The notes below the pieces were generated by a model, which was not told the DNA's origin, did no database searches, and saw only the letters and a list, made by a program, of their open reading frames with translations. DNA of 64,000 nucleotides from positions 2,970,101 to 3,034,100 of the forward strand of contig OX459102.1 of the NCBI GenBank assembly GCA_949775045.1, given 5' to 3'. Made by a program: the position numbers and the translations under genes. Shown in pieces: positions 1 to 9,787 of the stretch (positions are counted from its first letter, which is position 1; each line of letters begins with the position of its first letter). The stretch is from Metridium senile. Taxonomy: Eukaryota > Cnidaria > Anthozoa > Actiniaria > Metridiidae.

Positions 1-68
1 AGATCTTTTCCATTGACTGAGGATGCAAAAATAAGTACAACAGCAGATAAAACCCAAAATCCAACCAT
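1..68 (-). CDS. 5' end of a secreted or membrane protein (signal-peptide exon), runs off the window
   Basis: On the minus strand an ATG at 66-68 opens a frame that stays open to base 1. It encodes about 22 residues beginning MVGFWVLSAVVLIF, then ASSVNGKD. This is a textbook signal peptide: short N-region, 12-residue hydrophobic core, small residues before a likely cleavage near Ser-Val-Asn-Gly. The ATG context is ACAATGG. About 140 bp upstream, 203-210 read on the minus strand give CCGGAAGT, an ETS-type promoter motif. The rest of the gene lies left of the window, so the family cannot be named. The plus-strand ORF over the same bases is a shadow. Confidence 0.5.
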   Translation of the reverse strand, partial: MVGFWVLSAVVLIFASSVNGKD

Positions 69-239
69 TGTGGCCAATGTTCCTTCGATGCTTATCCAAA
101 ATACTTACAGAGCTTGCAAAGCCTCATGCCCAAAACGTCATTCTCGCTCAGAATGCATCTTGGGATTGCATGGCACGTACATCCTCTCGAGCTCGGTCCT
201 TTACTTCCGGTCCAGGTAGTACCGCCTCAGATTCAAATT

Positions 240-1160
240 AATTATATTTATGCTACAAATAATGGAAAACGAGACAAACTATTTCACAAATGAATAAAAG
301 AGTGAACGACATAATACTGAGATAGACCAGTAAATCTCCACTATAAGGTCCTATAGGGGACTGTTCATTATTCACGCCTCAGAGGATGGAAGAAAATGAA
401 AGAAAAACAATAAAAAAAAAAACGCCACCCCATCACTCGTATGATTTCCGACCAAATTTCAGTCATTTCTATTACCATCATTTATTAACTTCTAAATAAT
501 ACCAATGTACATATTTTCATTTGTGCAAGCAAAGTCGAGTGTTTTTGACATTTCATAAAACAGCACAAAAACTCAGCATTAATAATATAAATAATAAATA
601 GATCATTTTAATACATTTACATTAAAAAGATTAAACAGTTTTCAATTCTGATTCAAATGAATGGCTAGAAACCGTTCTAATTGATGGATTGTAGCGAGTT
701 CCATAGTTTAGGAGTAGGAGGAACATCAGGCAGACTGAACATAAATGTGCTACTATATAACGGGAAAAAACCCTCTAACATGCATTACACATTATACAAC
801 AAAAACCACTTAACCTGCACACACCACCAATACAATAACTAACACCTACACGCCCACCAACATTCCTTTAAACATCATTACTGACTGAACTATGGCATAT
901 AAATAACCCCATTGTCTTGTTTCTTTACTTTGAAGATGATTTTTTGTCAGGCTGTCAAAATGTTAGACGCTTAATTACATGAACAGTCTTTCTCAAGACG
1001 ACACAAACCCGGACGACCGCAACACATCCACATCGCTTACAGATGGGTCCAGACCCGTCTAATATTATATAATAATTATTATATTGAATGTTTTATAATT
1101 ATTTACTTATTTATTTATAATTTATAATTATTATATATTTATTATATAATTATAAACGAT
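240..1160. other. intergenic stretch, AT-rich, no gene seen
   Basis: Between the signal-peptide exon and the SAMTOR 3' end I see no supported exon on either strand. 1060-1160 is an almost pure A/T tract with TATAATTATT-like repeats. Confidence 0.5.
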
Positions 1161-1185
1161 AGGTAATATAATAAAAAATTTTACA

Positions 1186-1560
1186 CCTAAAAAATGTTGA
1201 TGACTTAACTTTACTGACTTTTCGAGCTTTAGCTCCTCCACGAAGGGCTAATATAAAGCTTAGTAAAGTTAAGTCAACATTTTTTACGGTGTTACAAATT
1301 TCATTCTATTACAGTAAAACCTCGCGTATAAGAACCTAAAATTTAAGAACCTGTCAGGCTGAAATTTTCATTTTTTTTTTGTAAAAAAAGTGAGTGATGC
1401 TAATAGAACCTAGATAGCCTGATTTCAAGTTAAGCACCATTTATATAAGAACCTGTTCAGGCTGACTTGGAAAAATCTAGGTTCTTATACGCTGGGTTTT
1501 ACTGTACCTATCGTTTATATCAAACAGCCTATACTAGTTTACTTGCTAGTCTCCTATTAT
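1186..1560. repeat. dispersed repeat 'A' (copy 1) carrying a nested MITE
   Basis: Shows the motifs shared by all copies of this family: 'gacttaactttactgac', 'tttcgagctttagctc', 'ttacggtgttacaaatttc' and 'cctatcgtttatatcaaac'. Other copies lie at about 25095-25190, 46065-46260, 55500-55660 and 62970-63130. The two halves around 1190-1290 are inverted repeats of each other. A separate element at 1312-1504 interrupts this copy. Confidence 0.7.
1312..1504. mobile_element. TA-flanked palindromic MITE nested in repeat A
   Basis: Ends are inverted: CAGTAAAACCTCGCGTATAA on the left and TTATACGCTGGGTTTTACTG on the right, each flanked by TA, as expected for a Tc1/mariner-type target duplication. Internal sequence repeats 'agaacctg'. 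It splits repeat A between its 'acaaatttcatt' and 'cctatcgtttatatc' segments. Confidence 0.7.
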
Positions 1561-1576
1561 ATTACAACTATGTATG

Positions 1577-4500
1577 TTATGGTTGTGGGGCTGTTTTTCT
1601 CCTCTTTGGTGATGGAGAATCAACATTTTCATCATCAACGTCCTTGTGTCCATCATCTTGGAAGTCTTGGCGGATGAACAACATATCTGGTTTTACATCA
1701 ACTTTGACTTTACAGTTACATGTTTTTGAACAGCTATGGTGACATGGAGAAACTTTACGGAACACCATACAATGTACATGTCTGTCTTTGATATACTTCC
1801 ATCGTACAAAACCTATTGATTCAATAGCTGTCTTCCATGACTTCACCATGGTAACGTTGCGATTCTGATGTGAAGAATCAGGTGTGATGATAATAAGAAT
1901 GCCGTTGATAGCAAGAAGTTCATGTGCTTTAACACAACAATTCCACCTTTGGATGGGAGAAGGGAAGTAAGAAAGAAGGAGAGAGAAAACCAAAACATGA
2001 AAACATCCAGCTGGTAATTCATCAATGACTGGCTTATGGATATATGTTGCTAGGTCAATATTCCTTTGAACAATTGATAACTCATCAGACAAAAGTGTTT
2101 GTTTGACAGAGTCAATATCTAAAATTGATGGCTGAAGTGAGTCATTGATTCTACAGTTGCAAGAAACTAGTTGATCTTTGTTTCGCCTCAATTGTTGATT
2201 GTCAGTCTTGATTTTCAGCTCCAAAAAGTCACATCTGTAAACAGTCTAAGGGAAAAAAACAATGACAGTTTAATTCATGTGATTCATTCATTCATCAGAA
2301 AACAACTAAATTTATATAAAGAATGTGTTTCCCCTGGTAGGGGATTTGACTGATATCTATACACCTATTTCAATTAACGTTGTCCATCTGGAATGGTTGA
2401 TCTGAGACCGACAGGAATTGTGGGAGTACATTAAATACCAAATACATTGTTTTAATCACACTTGAATGGTGCTGAATTATGGATAACAGTATTTCAGAAG
2501 TAAACATTAATATTCGAGCGTGATTATAATAGTGTATTTGCAGTTTAAAGAGCTCCCACAATTCCTATTGGTCTCAGATCGACCATTCCAGATGGACAAC
2601 GTTAATTGAAATAGGTGTATACAGTCATTTGAAAAAACATTGTCACCGAGTGGCTTATCGACTAGACCTAAAAGGAGTATGGGTAAAAATCACTGAAGCA
2701 GTTAGCTGCATATATTATCAACATCTTGAGCTCTCAGTGCCTTGTTTATTTATGCTGGAGATTGATTTGGATGTCACAAATCCTCTGCATGAAAACTGAA
2801 GAAGTACATGTATTTATTTACCTGTCAATATATCCACGCTCTATACAACGGTTTATTTCTTTGCACAGAACGCGAAGGTACACATTCATTCATGTACTCC
2901 CTACATATTTCAGCATATTCTTTAGCGCGTGCTAAAAAATTATTGCTTCACTGATTTTTACCCATATAGTTCCACTTGGGCTAGTCGCGTAGTTGTGGAG
3001 CTGGTCGGCAACAATGTTTTTTCAAATGACTGTATATATATATTATAAGGACACTACTGTGCTACTGCTATCATGTGTCTGTAGTAGTGAGATGTATAAG
3101 TGATTATATATTACAGTGCGACTCGCCGTACCGTAGTCACCTACAAAAACTTTTGATGAATTTTTGACATTATTTTGACATTTTTTCATCTCAATCTGAC
3201 CAATTACAGACATCAAAGTATCTAAAGTCTCCGCCTCTGATCAATATTAACTCCGCCTCTCGATATAAACTCCGCCTCTCGATATAAACTTGTACCTGAT
3301 TGGTCCGATTGAGATGGAAAAATGTCAAAATAATGTCAAAAATTCATCAAATGTTTTTGTAAGTGACTACGGTACGGCGAGTCGCACTGTAAGCTAGGCA
3401 CTACGAATTGTGAATGAGGAGGTACGGACTGTTATTTTCTTTAAAAGATACTGTACAAAATTACTAGATTCTGATTGAACGGGAGGAGAACATTTAAATT
3501 GTAAACTGTGCTTTGCAGAGTACCAATTACGTTTTCAGTGTACTAGAAATATAAAAATGTACAATTTTCTAATACAATTTGTAATTAATAGATACTCAGG
3601 ATGTTTGGAAAGTTATCAAATTGGACTCTACTAAAGGCTCACTTTCAAAACATCACTCGTAATTATTAATTACAAATTGAACTCAAGATCATGTGATTGC
3701 CTATAATACTTGTTAAGAAATTTGCGTGTTTACAAGTTAGAGCAACTTTGCTTTTTGAAAGTTAGCAGACTTTTTCAACATGATGGTACAATGCTTTTAT
3801 ATAGGTATTTCGTTTCTATTATACTTCAGAACTTTAACCTATTTAGTTGGTAAAAGTTCAGAGAATTGAACCCCAGATAAATAAAATAACCAGCCTCCAA
3901 GTGAATTGCCATAAAAAGAGAGGCAGGTCTGGTAAAACCTGGTGAGAGGTTATATCAGAAGACCTTACGATGTCTGGCCTTATGCTCCTATGATCCCAAA
4001 AACTATTGTTTTATCATATTTTGCTCCCTTGTTCCTAAAAATAAATGCCCATGCTCCCTTGATCCCTAAATTAAAACCCCTGGGAGGGGCTTGGTACTGG
4101 TAACCAGGAGTGGTGGTGGGCTGCAGGGCTACAATGCAGCGTCTAATCCACATTTATGGTGGATATATGATGTTTTAAATGGACTGATCATCCTTGCTTA
4201 CTGGTAATTTGTTTTGAAAAGTAGCTGATTATTGTTAATTATGAAATTATTGAATTTACATGGGTGACAAGTTGGAAGTTAACCAACAAAGTTTGTTGTC
4301 GCCTTCCGATGTACCCTATGAACCTCAGAAATTACAAACAAAAACCAACCATCAAAGTAATGTGAAACACACTGTAATATTAAAGGTAAACAGATTCCCA
4401 TTTAAATCTGTACTTATGCAAATTGTGTTGATGTGTGCTAAACACACAGATCAACAAAATTTGCATAAGTACAGATTTAAATGGGAACCTGTTGGTAATA

Positions 4501-7022
4501 ATAAGTAGTTAGAATGATTTTCCTTCGTCCGTGCAACTAAGTACACTAGTTAGTGAGTAATAGTCAAAAGGAAACAAAAGAAAACAATGGTATTAGTGAA
4601 TACTACTATGTATTACGTTGACTATTCTTTCACAGACAAATAAAATCACTCTAATAGAGGTGTTGCATACATTGTAAGTATTAGGTCATTAAGTAGGTAG
4701 GTTTTTATATGGTTTATCTTTAGTTACCTCTGTGGCAGGACAAAGATCAATTGCAATTGAAAAGAATTCTTCTTTATATTTTGCAAAAGGATTATAGCAG
4801 CTACCAACATCTAAAAGATTCAGCTTGCTTGCTTTCAAAGATCTGATAAATGACAATGCAATAACCTTTAGTTAGTATGAAAATTCTTCCAAAGAACTAA
4901 TCTGAAATAACTCATACATATTTTGTCAATTTATTAGCAATGATGTATGTAGACTGAATGCCAATATGGCTGTCACTTCATTATAGATAAGAATGGTATC
5001 AACAAAGGTAAAACAAGTTATAAAATTAAGATAGGGGTAACCAAGCTCATTTACAAGATATTGAATTTTATAAAATATCATCATTTTCTGGTTAAAATAA
5101 AGGATTTTCTGAGAGAGGACTGGGAGGAGTTTTTAAATTATCAATATTTCTTGCCTAAATGTTTTAGAAATGATCTAAATTTTGTTTTACAGCATTAATA
5201 ACACAAATTGTAAATGAAAAGTCTCCTAAAATGTGTAATTCTGTAATTTATGAAACATGCGCAGAGATGTGTGTGTTAATTATGCAAAACCGACAGTCAC
5301 CTCAATGACACATTATTGGTAGGAATATATAAGGAAGTGTTAGAAGGAATTTGTTTGATATAATATATGATTACATCGGGTACCTTCATTAATTTTATAT
5401 AGCATGCATATATAAGTTGTGTATATTATAACTCATTATTATATATCCTATTCAAACTCGTTTTTTTATTGGTCGAGAGCACGTCACGTGGAGGGAAATA
5501 AATCCACGTAAATAAAAAAAATTCAAAATGGAGAAAAAATGTTTCTTCGTTTGAATAGGGTATATAATAAAACACTTAACGACTGATCGCTCGGGAAATC
5601 AGTGAGGAGATTCTTGGGAAACAAAACTAACTGTTTCCCTCGGGACCAGTCATTAAGTGCTTACTATACATACAATGTATTTGATATAGAATCAGCATTG
5701 AGGCAGCAACAACAGACACTTCCCATTTCTTTGTTGATTCTCCTCTTTTGCTTTTCAATAGCTGCATCAAGTCCACCACTTTTGAAATACTCCTGACAGA
5801 TCTTTACACACCAGTCTGCCCTCCCCCCTGGGGAGTTTTTTGTCCACTGATTTGCTGCTAGTGAATGCATTGCCTTTGCGTAGGTTTGCAGTGTATCTTT
5901 ATTAGAACAGTGATTTTTCCAGACTTTCTCATAATCTCCCTTGTCTGAAAAAAGTAAGCAGTGTTTCAAAATTCATATTTTAACCCTGTGTAGCCTAAAG
6001 TTTATCTGGTTTTGAAATCAATAAACTAAAGAAATATAATATAATAATAGGCCTCATTCATTTAGCGCTAAATCTCTTGAATAGCTCATAGCGCTTTACA
6101 ATCTACTAATAAATATGTATTTGGAGGACTTATCAGATTGTTGAAAACCAGCAGTTTAATTTAATACAATCATGAGTGTGGTTAGTGATTTATTTCCAAT
6201 ACGATCAACCACTTTATAAGAGGACACAATTACAGATACTTTTTGTAATCAATTTTTATCAGTTATTATCAGTTATTATTTCATTGATATTTGGGATTAT
6301 TATCCAACTAGTCATAGACAAGTAAAAATATCGCAGGAGTAGGACTGGATCGAGTAAAAATATCCAGCGATATTTTTACTTGTTTATCTAGCCCTTAAGG
6401 AAAACAATATTTTATATTATAAAAGAACAAAAACCTTTAGATTGGATAATAAATAACTTATTAAACAGTTTGATGTGTAATATGGCTGGATATTTTACTC
6501 GTTAACTTGTATTTTGACTCACCCGGAGGCTCGTCAAAATACAGCGTTTCACTCGTAAAATATCCAGCCATATTACACATCAAACTGTCTAATAAGATAT
6601 ATTTATCGAATGGTAGGGTCAGGTCTACCCTGGATGCCAGAGGTTTAAAGAGTCATTTACATGTAGAGTAGTTTCAGGAAGTATTGTACATCGCTTTTGT
6701 TACATGTGTCTTCTTATTGACACACTCTTAACGTCATAAAATGTTCAAAGCTTTGCACTTGAGTTTTAAACATTTTATGACACCAACCAAACAACTCAGA
6801 ACAGTACCAATGTGCAATTTGTTAAATTCGCGATTTTTCAAATAGGGAATTAAGTACTTATGTTAGAGTAGAAATAACATTCTGTATGATTCTGTGGTGC
6901 ATGTTATTTGCAGGAATGTTCTTTTTTGTGACCTGGGTTTCAAAAACCTACTTACTAGCTTTTAAATCTTCTCTCAGCTTCTTATGTAAGCCTTTTACAA
7001 CATCAGCCAGTTCAGCCGCCAT
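1577..7022 (-). CDS. SAMTOR: SAMTOR / BMT2 homologue, S-adenosylmethionine sensor upstream of mTORC1
   Basis: Four coding exons on the minus strand: 6956-7022, 5674-5944, 4728-4842 and 1577-2245. All have GT-AG introns and compatible phases, giving 373 aa (human about 405). The order of conserved blocks matches human BMT2/C7orf60: exon 1 VVKGLHKKLRE; exon 2 KVWKNHC, AMHSLAANQW and WCVKICQEYF; exon 3 LLDVGSCYNPF (122-132) and IAIDLCP (142-148); exon 4 FSLLLSYFPSP (238-248), QRW, then a stretch nearly identical to human around ITPDSSHQNR. The SAM-pocket Gly126 and Asp145 correspond to human G172 and D190. Known role: without SAM it binds GATOR1-KICSTOR and inhibits mTORC1; it has a class I methyltransferase fold. 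The C-terminus is shorter than in human and ends in a basic SPKRRK tail. The stop lies about 25 bp from a dispersed repeat. The exon 2 donor (GTATGTAT) is the least certain junction, but it is the one that keeps phase. Confidence 0.93.
2362..2617. mobile_element. TA-flanked palindromic MITE (CACCTATTT ends), SAMTOR intron 3
   Basis: Terminal arms of about 60 bp are inverted: CACCTATTTCAATTAACG on the left and CGTTAATTGAAATAGGTG on the right, with TA on both sides. The 'tatacaccta' end resembles the elements at 21750-21934 and 22325-22505. Confidence 0.75.
2622..3032. mobile_element. TA-flanked MITE (CAGTCATTTG ends) abutting the previous one
   Basis: Inverted ends CAGTCATTTGAAAAAACATT and AATGTTTTTTCAAATGACTG, flanked by TA. 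Sub-terminal blocks such as 'gggtaaaaatcactg' recur inverted near 2948. The interior (2700-2940) is not palindromic and holds no convincing ORF. Confidence 0.7.
3114..3389. mobile_element. fold-back MITE (CAGTGCGACTCGCCGTACC ends)
   Basis: Arms of about 90-100 bp are inverted (CAGTGCGACTCGCCGTACC / GGTACGGCGAGTCGCACTG), bounded by TTA and TAA. The centre has tandem copies of 'ctccgcctctcgatataaa'. Confidence 0.75.
4386..4497. repeat. fold-back repeat, family 'F' copy 1
   Basis: 'cccatttaaatctgtactt' and 'aagtacagatttaaatggg' form the arms around 'acacacagatcaac'. A longer relative is at 57197-57430. A short plus-strand ORF over it is not a gene. Confidence 0.65.
5438..5663. mobile_element. 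dispersed element 'D' (copy 1), ends next to the SAMTOR exon 2 donor
   Basis: Begins 'atatcctattcaaactcg' and contains an inverted partner 'gtttgaatagggtatataa'. Then come 'aatcagtgaggagattct', 'gggaaacaaaactaactg' and 'gaccagtcattaagtgctt'. Near-identical copy at 56385-56642; partial copy at 43758-44075. Confidence 0.7.
6449..6592. repeat. palindrome in SAMTOR intron 1
   Basis: 'acagtttgatgtgtaatatg' is inverted as 'catattacacatcaaactgt', with further pairing of 'gctggatattttactcg'. Arm about 60 bp, short loop. A related weaker hairpin lies at 6325-6385. Confidence 0.65.
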
Positions 7023-7345
7023 GTTTACAATTCGACGTTCCTTTGGTCAGCGGTAAAAACAAACTTCCTATCCCGTCATGCAATGCCATTAAAAATGGCG
7101 GACAAAACAAACAAAGGCTAAAGATATCAGGAAGCGATTGTAACTCGTCTGATAGACCTGAAAGTTTAACATTTAGCAGCTTTATGGATATGTGAAGTTC
7201 TTTTATATATTTTTCCGAAGACAAAGTGTATAAAGATACCTTTTCTATACCTTTACGATTCGGGTATTCCACCTGCGATATTTTAGTAGAGTTTATTGGG
7301 GTGTGGTGTGGTCTATTTGATTTATCTTTATTAACTAAATGACAG
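7023..7345. promoter_or_regulatory. divergent promoter region of SAMTOR (minus) and TMEM168 (plus)
   Basis: The SAMTOR ATG (7020-7022) and the first TMEM168 splice donor (CAG|GTAAGC, exon end 7345) leave about 300 bp for both start sites. The region has no TATA box near either gene. Two ATGGCGG motifs of YY1 type are visible: 7092-7102 on plus, and one overlapping the SAMTOR start codon on minus (7011-7026). That arrangement is common in housekeeping bidirectional promoters. Start sites were not determined. Confidence 0.5.
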
Positions 7346-7738
7346 GTAAGCTTAACCTATATGATTTATGAAATAAATAATGAGGGCAAGACTATTGGTT
7401 GCTACATTAGGCTGGGTTTACTTTAGTAACTAATTATTTATGACAATCATAAGTGCTTTAGAATACTGGCAAAGAAAACAGACTAAATTTAATACTGTTA
7501 AAGCTTGTGTTCTGACCATTCACAAGTTCCTGCGTGTTTGATATTTGATTGATTTGATTTGAAAATTTGAAGAACTTCCAAACTAGTGTTTACTATATCA
7601 TGCAACCAAACGGCAAGCTGCAATTTTACAAAGCAGGGGTATTTTTATGGGTGGTTTCAAGTGTTCATGAATCTTATTATTTTGAATTTCTTTTCAGAGG
7701 AAATACATGTGTTGAATTCACAACAGTCTACAGCCAAC

Positions 7739-9787
7739 ATGCCACTACAAATACTTGGATCACTCAGGAAGTCATCGTCATTGTTGTCACTATTCATGTT
7801 TTACAGTGGAGCAGGTATAGGAATCTACAAGCGCTGGCAGTACCACTCTACAGACTTGAGTTACCTTATTCTTATTGTTGTACTTGCTGTTGCTGTACTG
7901 ATATCACTGGCAACATATCTATATGGTTACAAAGACTTTGGCCTGGGATTCTCTAATTTCTGGGTTGGTGTTGTATTCAGCGTGTTATCCTTCACAGAAA
8001 TAGCTTATGATCATTTATTTGTGTCTCTTGAAGACTTAGACTTGACTGATATACTAGTGCTGGCCAGTGTTGGTATCCAATGCTTCAAGATGTTATTTGA
8101 AAGGATTGGAAATTTTCTAACCTATGAACCAACTTGTATAACCAGTGAAGAGTTCCTTTTGCTGTTGGGATTCTTTGCCGGTTCAACAGGAACAGCTCAG
8201 TTTGGTCCCATTTTTCTACTTATTGCAGCTTTTATTGCTCACCTAGTTGCATTTCATCTCAAGTCAAGCTTCTGTTTGCTGTCTGGTCTGTTGTTCTGTG
8301 TCATCACAGGGATTTATTTCTTTCCTGCAATAAATCAAAAGTGCAACCCTTTTTGTATATCTGGCTTTGCAATTCAAGTTACATTCTCAGCAATATTGGA
8401 TCTCTATTTCTCAAAATTATCTCTTTTGGAATCCTGGAAGAACTTGATATTGCAAGCAAAGTGCATACACCGCCTGGAAATACTTGTTGTGATTCTGATA
8501 CAAATGTCTTACCTGGTTTTCTGCTTTCAAGGAACAATGAATGAATATACAGCTTCATTTTACAGGCTACCATTATTTATTCTCTGCTCTGTTCCATGGA
8601 TTATCTTCCATTTTATGTTTATGATAACATCATGGAGCTTTATGTCTAAAGTTGAGGAGTGTGCCCTTATTTTGAAAGCTAAAGGGGAAACTATTAACGA
8701 TAATAACATGTCTGAAATCATGGCTTCTAAAGGCATCAGACACTTCAGCTTAGTCTCACAGATGGTTACGTTTTATACTATTGTTTCAACATGTATACTG
8801 GCAGCAAGTGTGTGGCAGAAGGACAACCCTTGGTTCTTAGGTTTCTTTCTTATTGTGATTCCTATTGAATGTGCCATGTTTGATATTCTTTCAAAGCTTG
8901 GTAAATCTGTTGGTGGGACAGCTACTGGATATGCCCTCATAGCACCAGCACACAAATACAGCCCTACAGGCAATGTCACTGTTCTTGCACAAGACGGGTT
9001 TCAAGCTATAAACCAAAAAGCGTTGGAGTTGATAAATGTTGTGTCAAGATTTTTTGCAAATCACATGATTCATAATTTTGGTACAGACTTCTCAAGTAGT
9101 GGTATTTCGGCTGAATATGCAGAAGGCAAGATCAAGTCATTCTTTGAACAAAGAATCACTCCTGGTCTACATTATGATACATATATCTTTTACTACAGTG
9201 GACATGTACATGACAATGGAAACTTAGCTCTGACTGATGGCAAGACCCTGGACTTATTGACCATCTTGAAATGGTGGAGAGATAAAAATACTAATACTGG
9301 TGCTAGGCTGATACTCTTTCTTGACACTGCACACTCCGACAAGTGGCTTCAAGGGCTCTGGGATATTAAACCAGACTATGTTGCAATACAAACAGGTAAA
9401 CTGCAAGTCAACTTTGATCCAGAGCTAGGAAATAACTATCCTTTAGGAGAATTGACAAAGATGTTACTAGAAGTTGATTCAGATGAATTATTCTCAAATA
9501 AGAAGACCAAGAAAGATGCAAAAGTTTTCCCAATATATGGAGTAACCAAAAACTGGTGTTGTTTTCAATTTCATAAACCAACAGTAGAAGACATTGCTCA
9601 TCACATTGAAGACCACTTTCCTCGGTTTATGAAACCAGTGACTAAGTTTTTTACACATCTGCCGTGTAGCACTAGTATTACTGGTATGTGTGATTGGCTG
9701 TTTGATAATTGTCGAAGGCTTAAAATGAAATGGTTTTTGCCATCAGTATTTGATACTGGACATGGATTTAAACTTGTAAAGTTCTAA
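7739..9787 (+). CDS. TMEM168: TMEM168 homologue, multipass membrane protein with a caspase-like C-terminal domain
   Basis: Intronless coding region of 682 aa (human 697). The frame is open from 7586, but an acceptor (CTTTTCAG at 7690-7697) pairs with the donor at 7345/7346. This makes 7586-7697 intronic and the ATG at 7739 (MPLQILGSLRKSSS) the likely start. About 10 hydrophobic segments occupy roughly residues 14-400, for example YLILIVVLAVAVLISL at 42-57. Conserved blocks shared with human TMEM168 are MASKGIRHF, FYYSGH (484-489), LTDGKTLDL, ILKWWRDKN and the C-terminal RRLKMKWFLPSVFDTGHGF. The C-terminal part (about 420-560) resembles a caspase fold: His489 follows YYSG, and Asp529-Thr-Ala-His-Ser stands where caspases have the Cys motif. 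The protein is poorly characterised (ER/nuclear membrane). It is divergent from SAMTOR. Confidence 0.93.
   Translation: MPLQILGSLRKSSSLLSLFMFYSGAGIGIYKRWQYHSTDLSYLILIVVLAVAVLISLATYLYGYKDFGLGFSNFWVGVVFSVLSFTEIAYDHLFVSLEDLDLTDILVLASVGIQCFKMLFERIGNFLTYEPTCITSEEFLLLLGFFAGSTGTAQFGPIFLLIAAFIAHLVAFHLKSSFCLLSGLLFCVITGIYFFPAINQKCNPFCISGFAIQVTFSAILDLYFSKLSLLESWKNLILQAKCIHRLEILVVILIQMSYLVFCFQGTMNEYTASFYRLPLFILCSVPWIIFHFMFMITSWSFMSKVEECALILKAKGETINDNNMSEIMASKGIRHFSLVSQMVTFYTIVSTCILAASVWQKDNPWFLGFFLIVIPIECAMFDILSKLGKSVGGTATGYALIAPAHKYSPTGNVTVLAQDGFQAINQKALELINVVSRFFANHMIHNFGTDFSSSGISAEYAEGKIKSFFEQRITPGLHYDTYIFYYSGHVHDNGNLALTDGKTLDLLTILKWWRDKNTNTGARLILFLDTAHSDKWLQGLWDIKPDYVAIQTGKLQVNFDPELGNNYPLGELTKMLLEVDSDELFSNKKTKKDAKVFPIYGVTKNWCCFQFHKPTVEDIAHHIEDHFPRFMKPVTKFFTHLPCSTSITGMCDWLFDNCRRLKMKWFLPSVFDTGHGFKLVKF

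Noticed and set aside
7567..7738. N-terminal extension of TMEM168 from 7586
   Set aside because: A good acceptor at 7697 and a donor at 7345 make this an intron. The extension has no similarity to TMEM168, and the ATG at 7739 gives the expected length.
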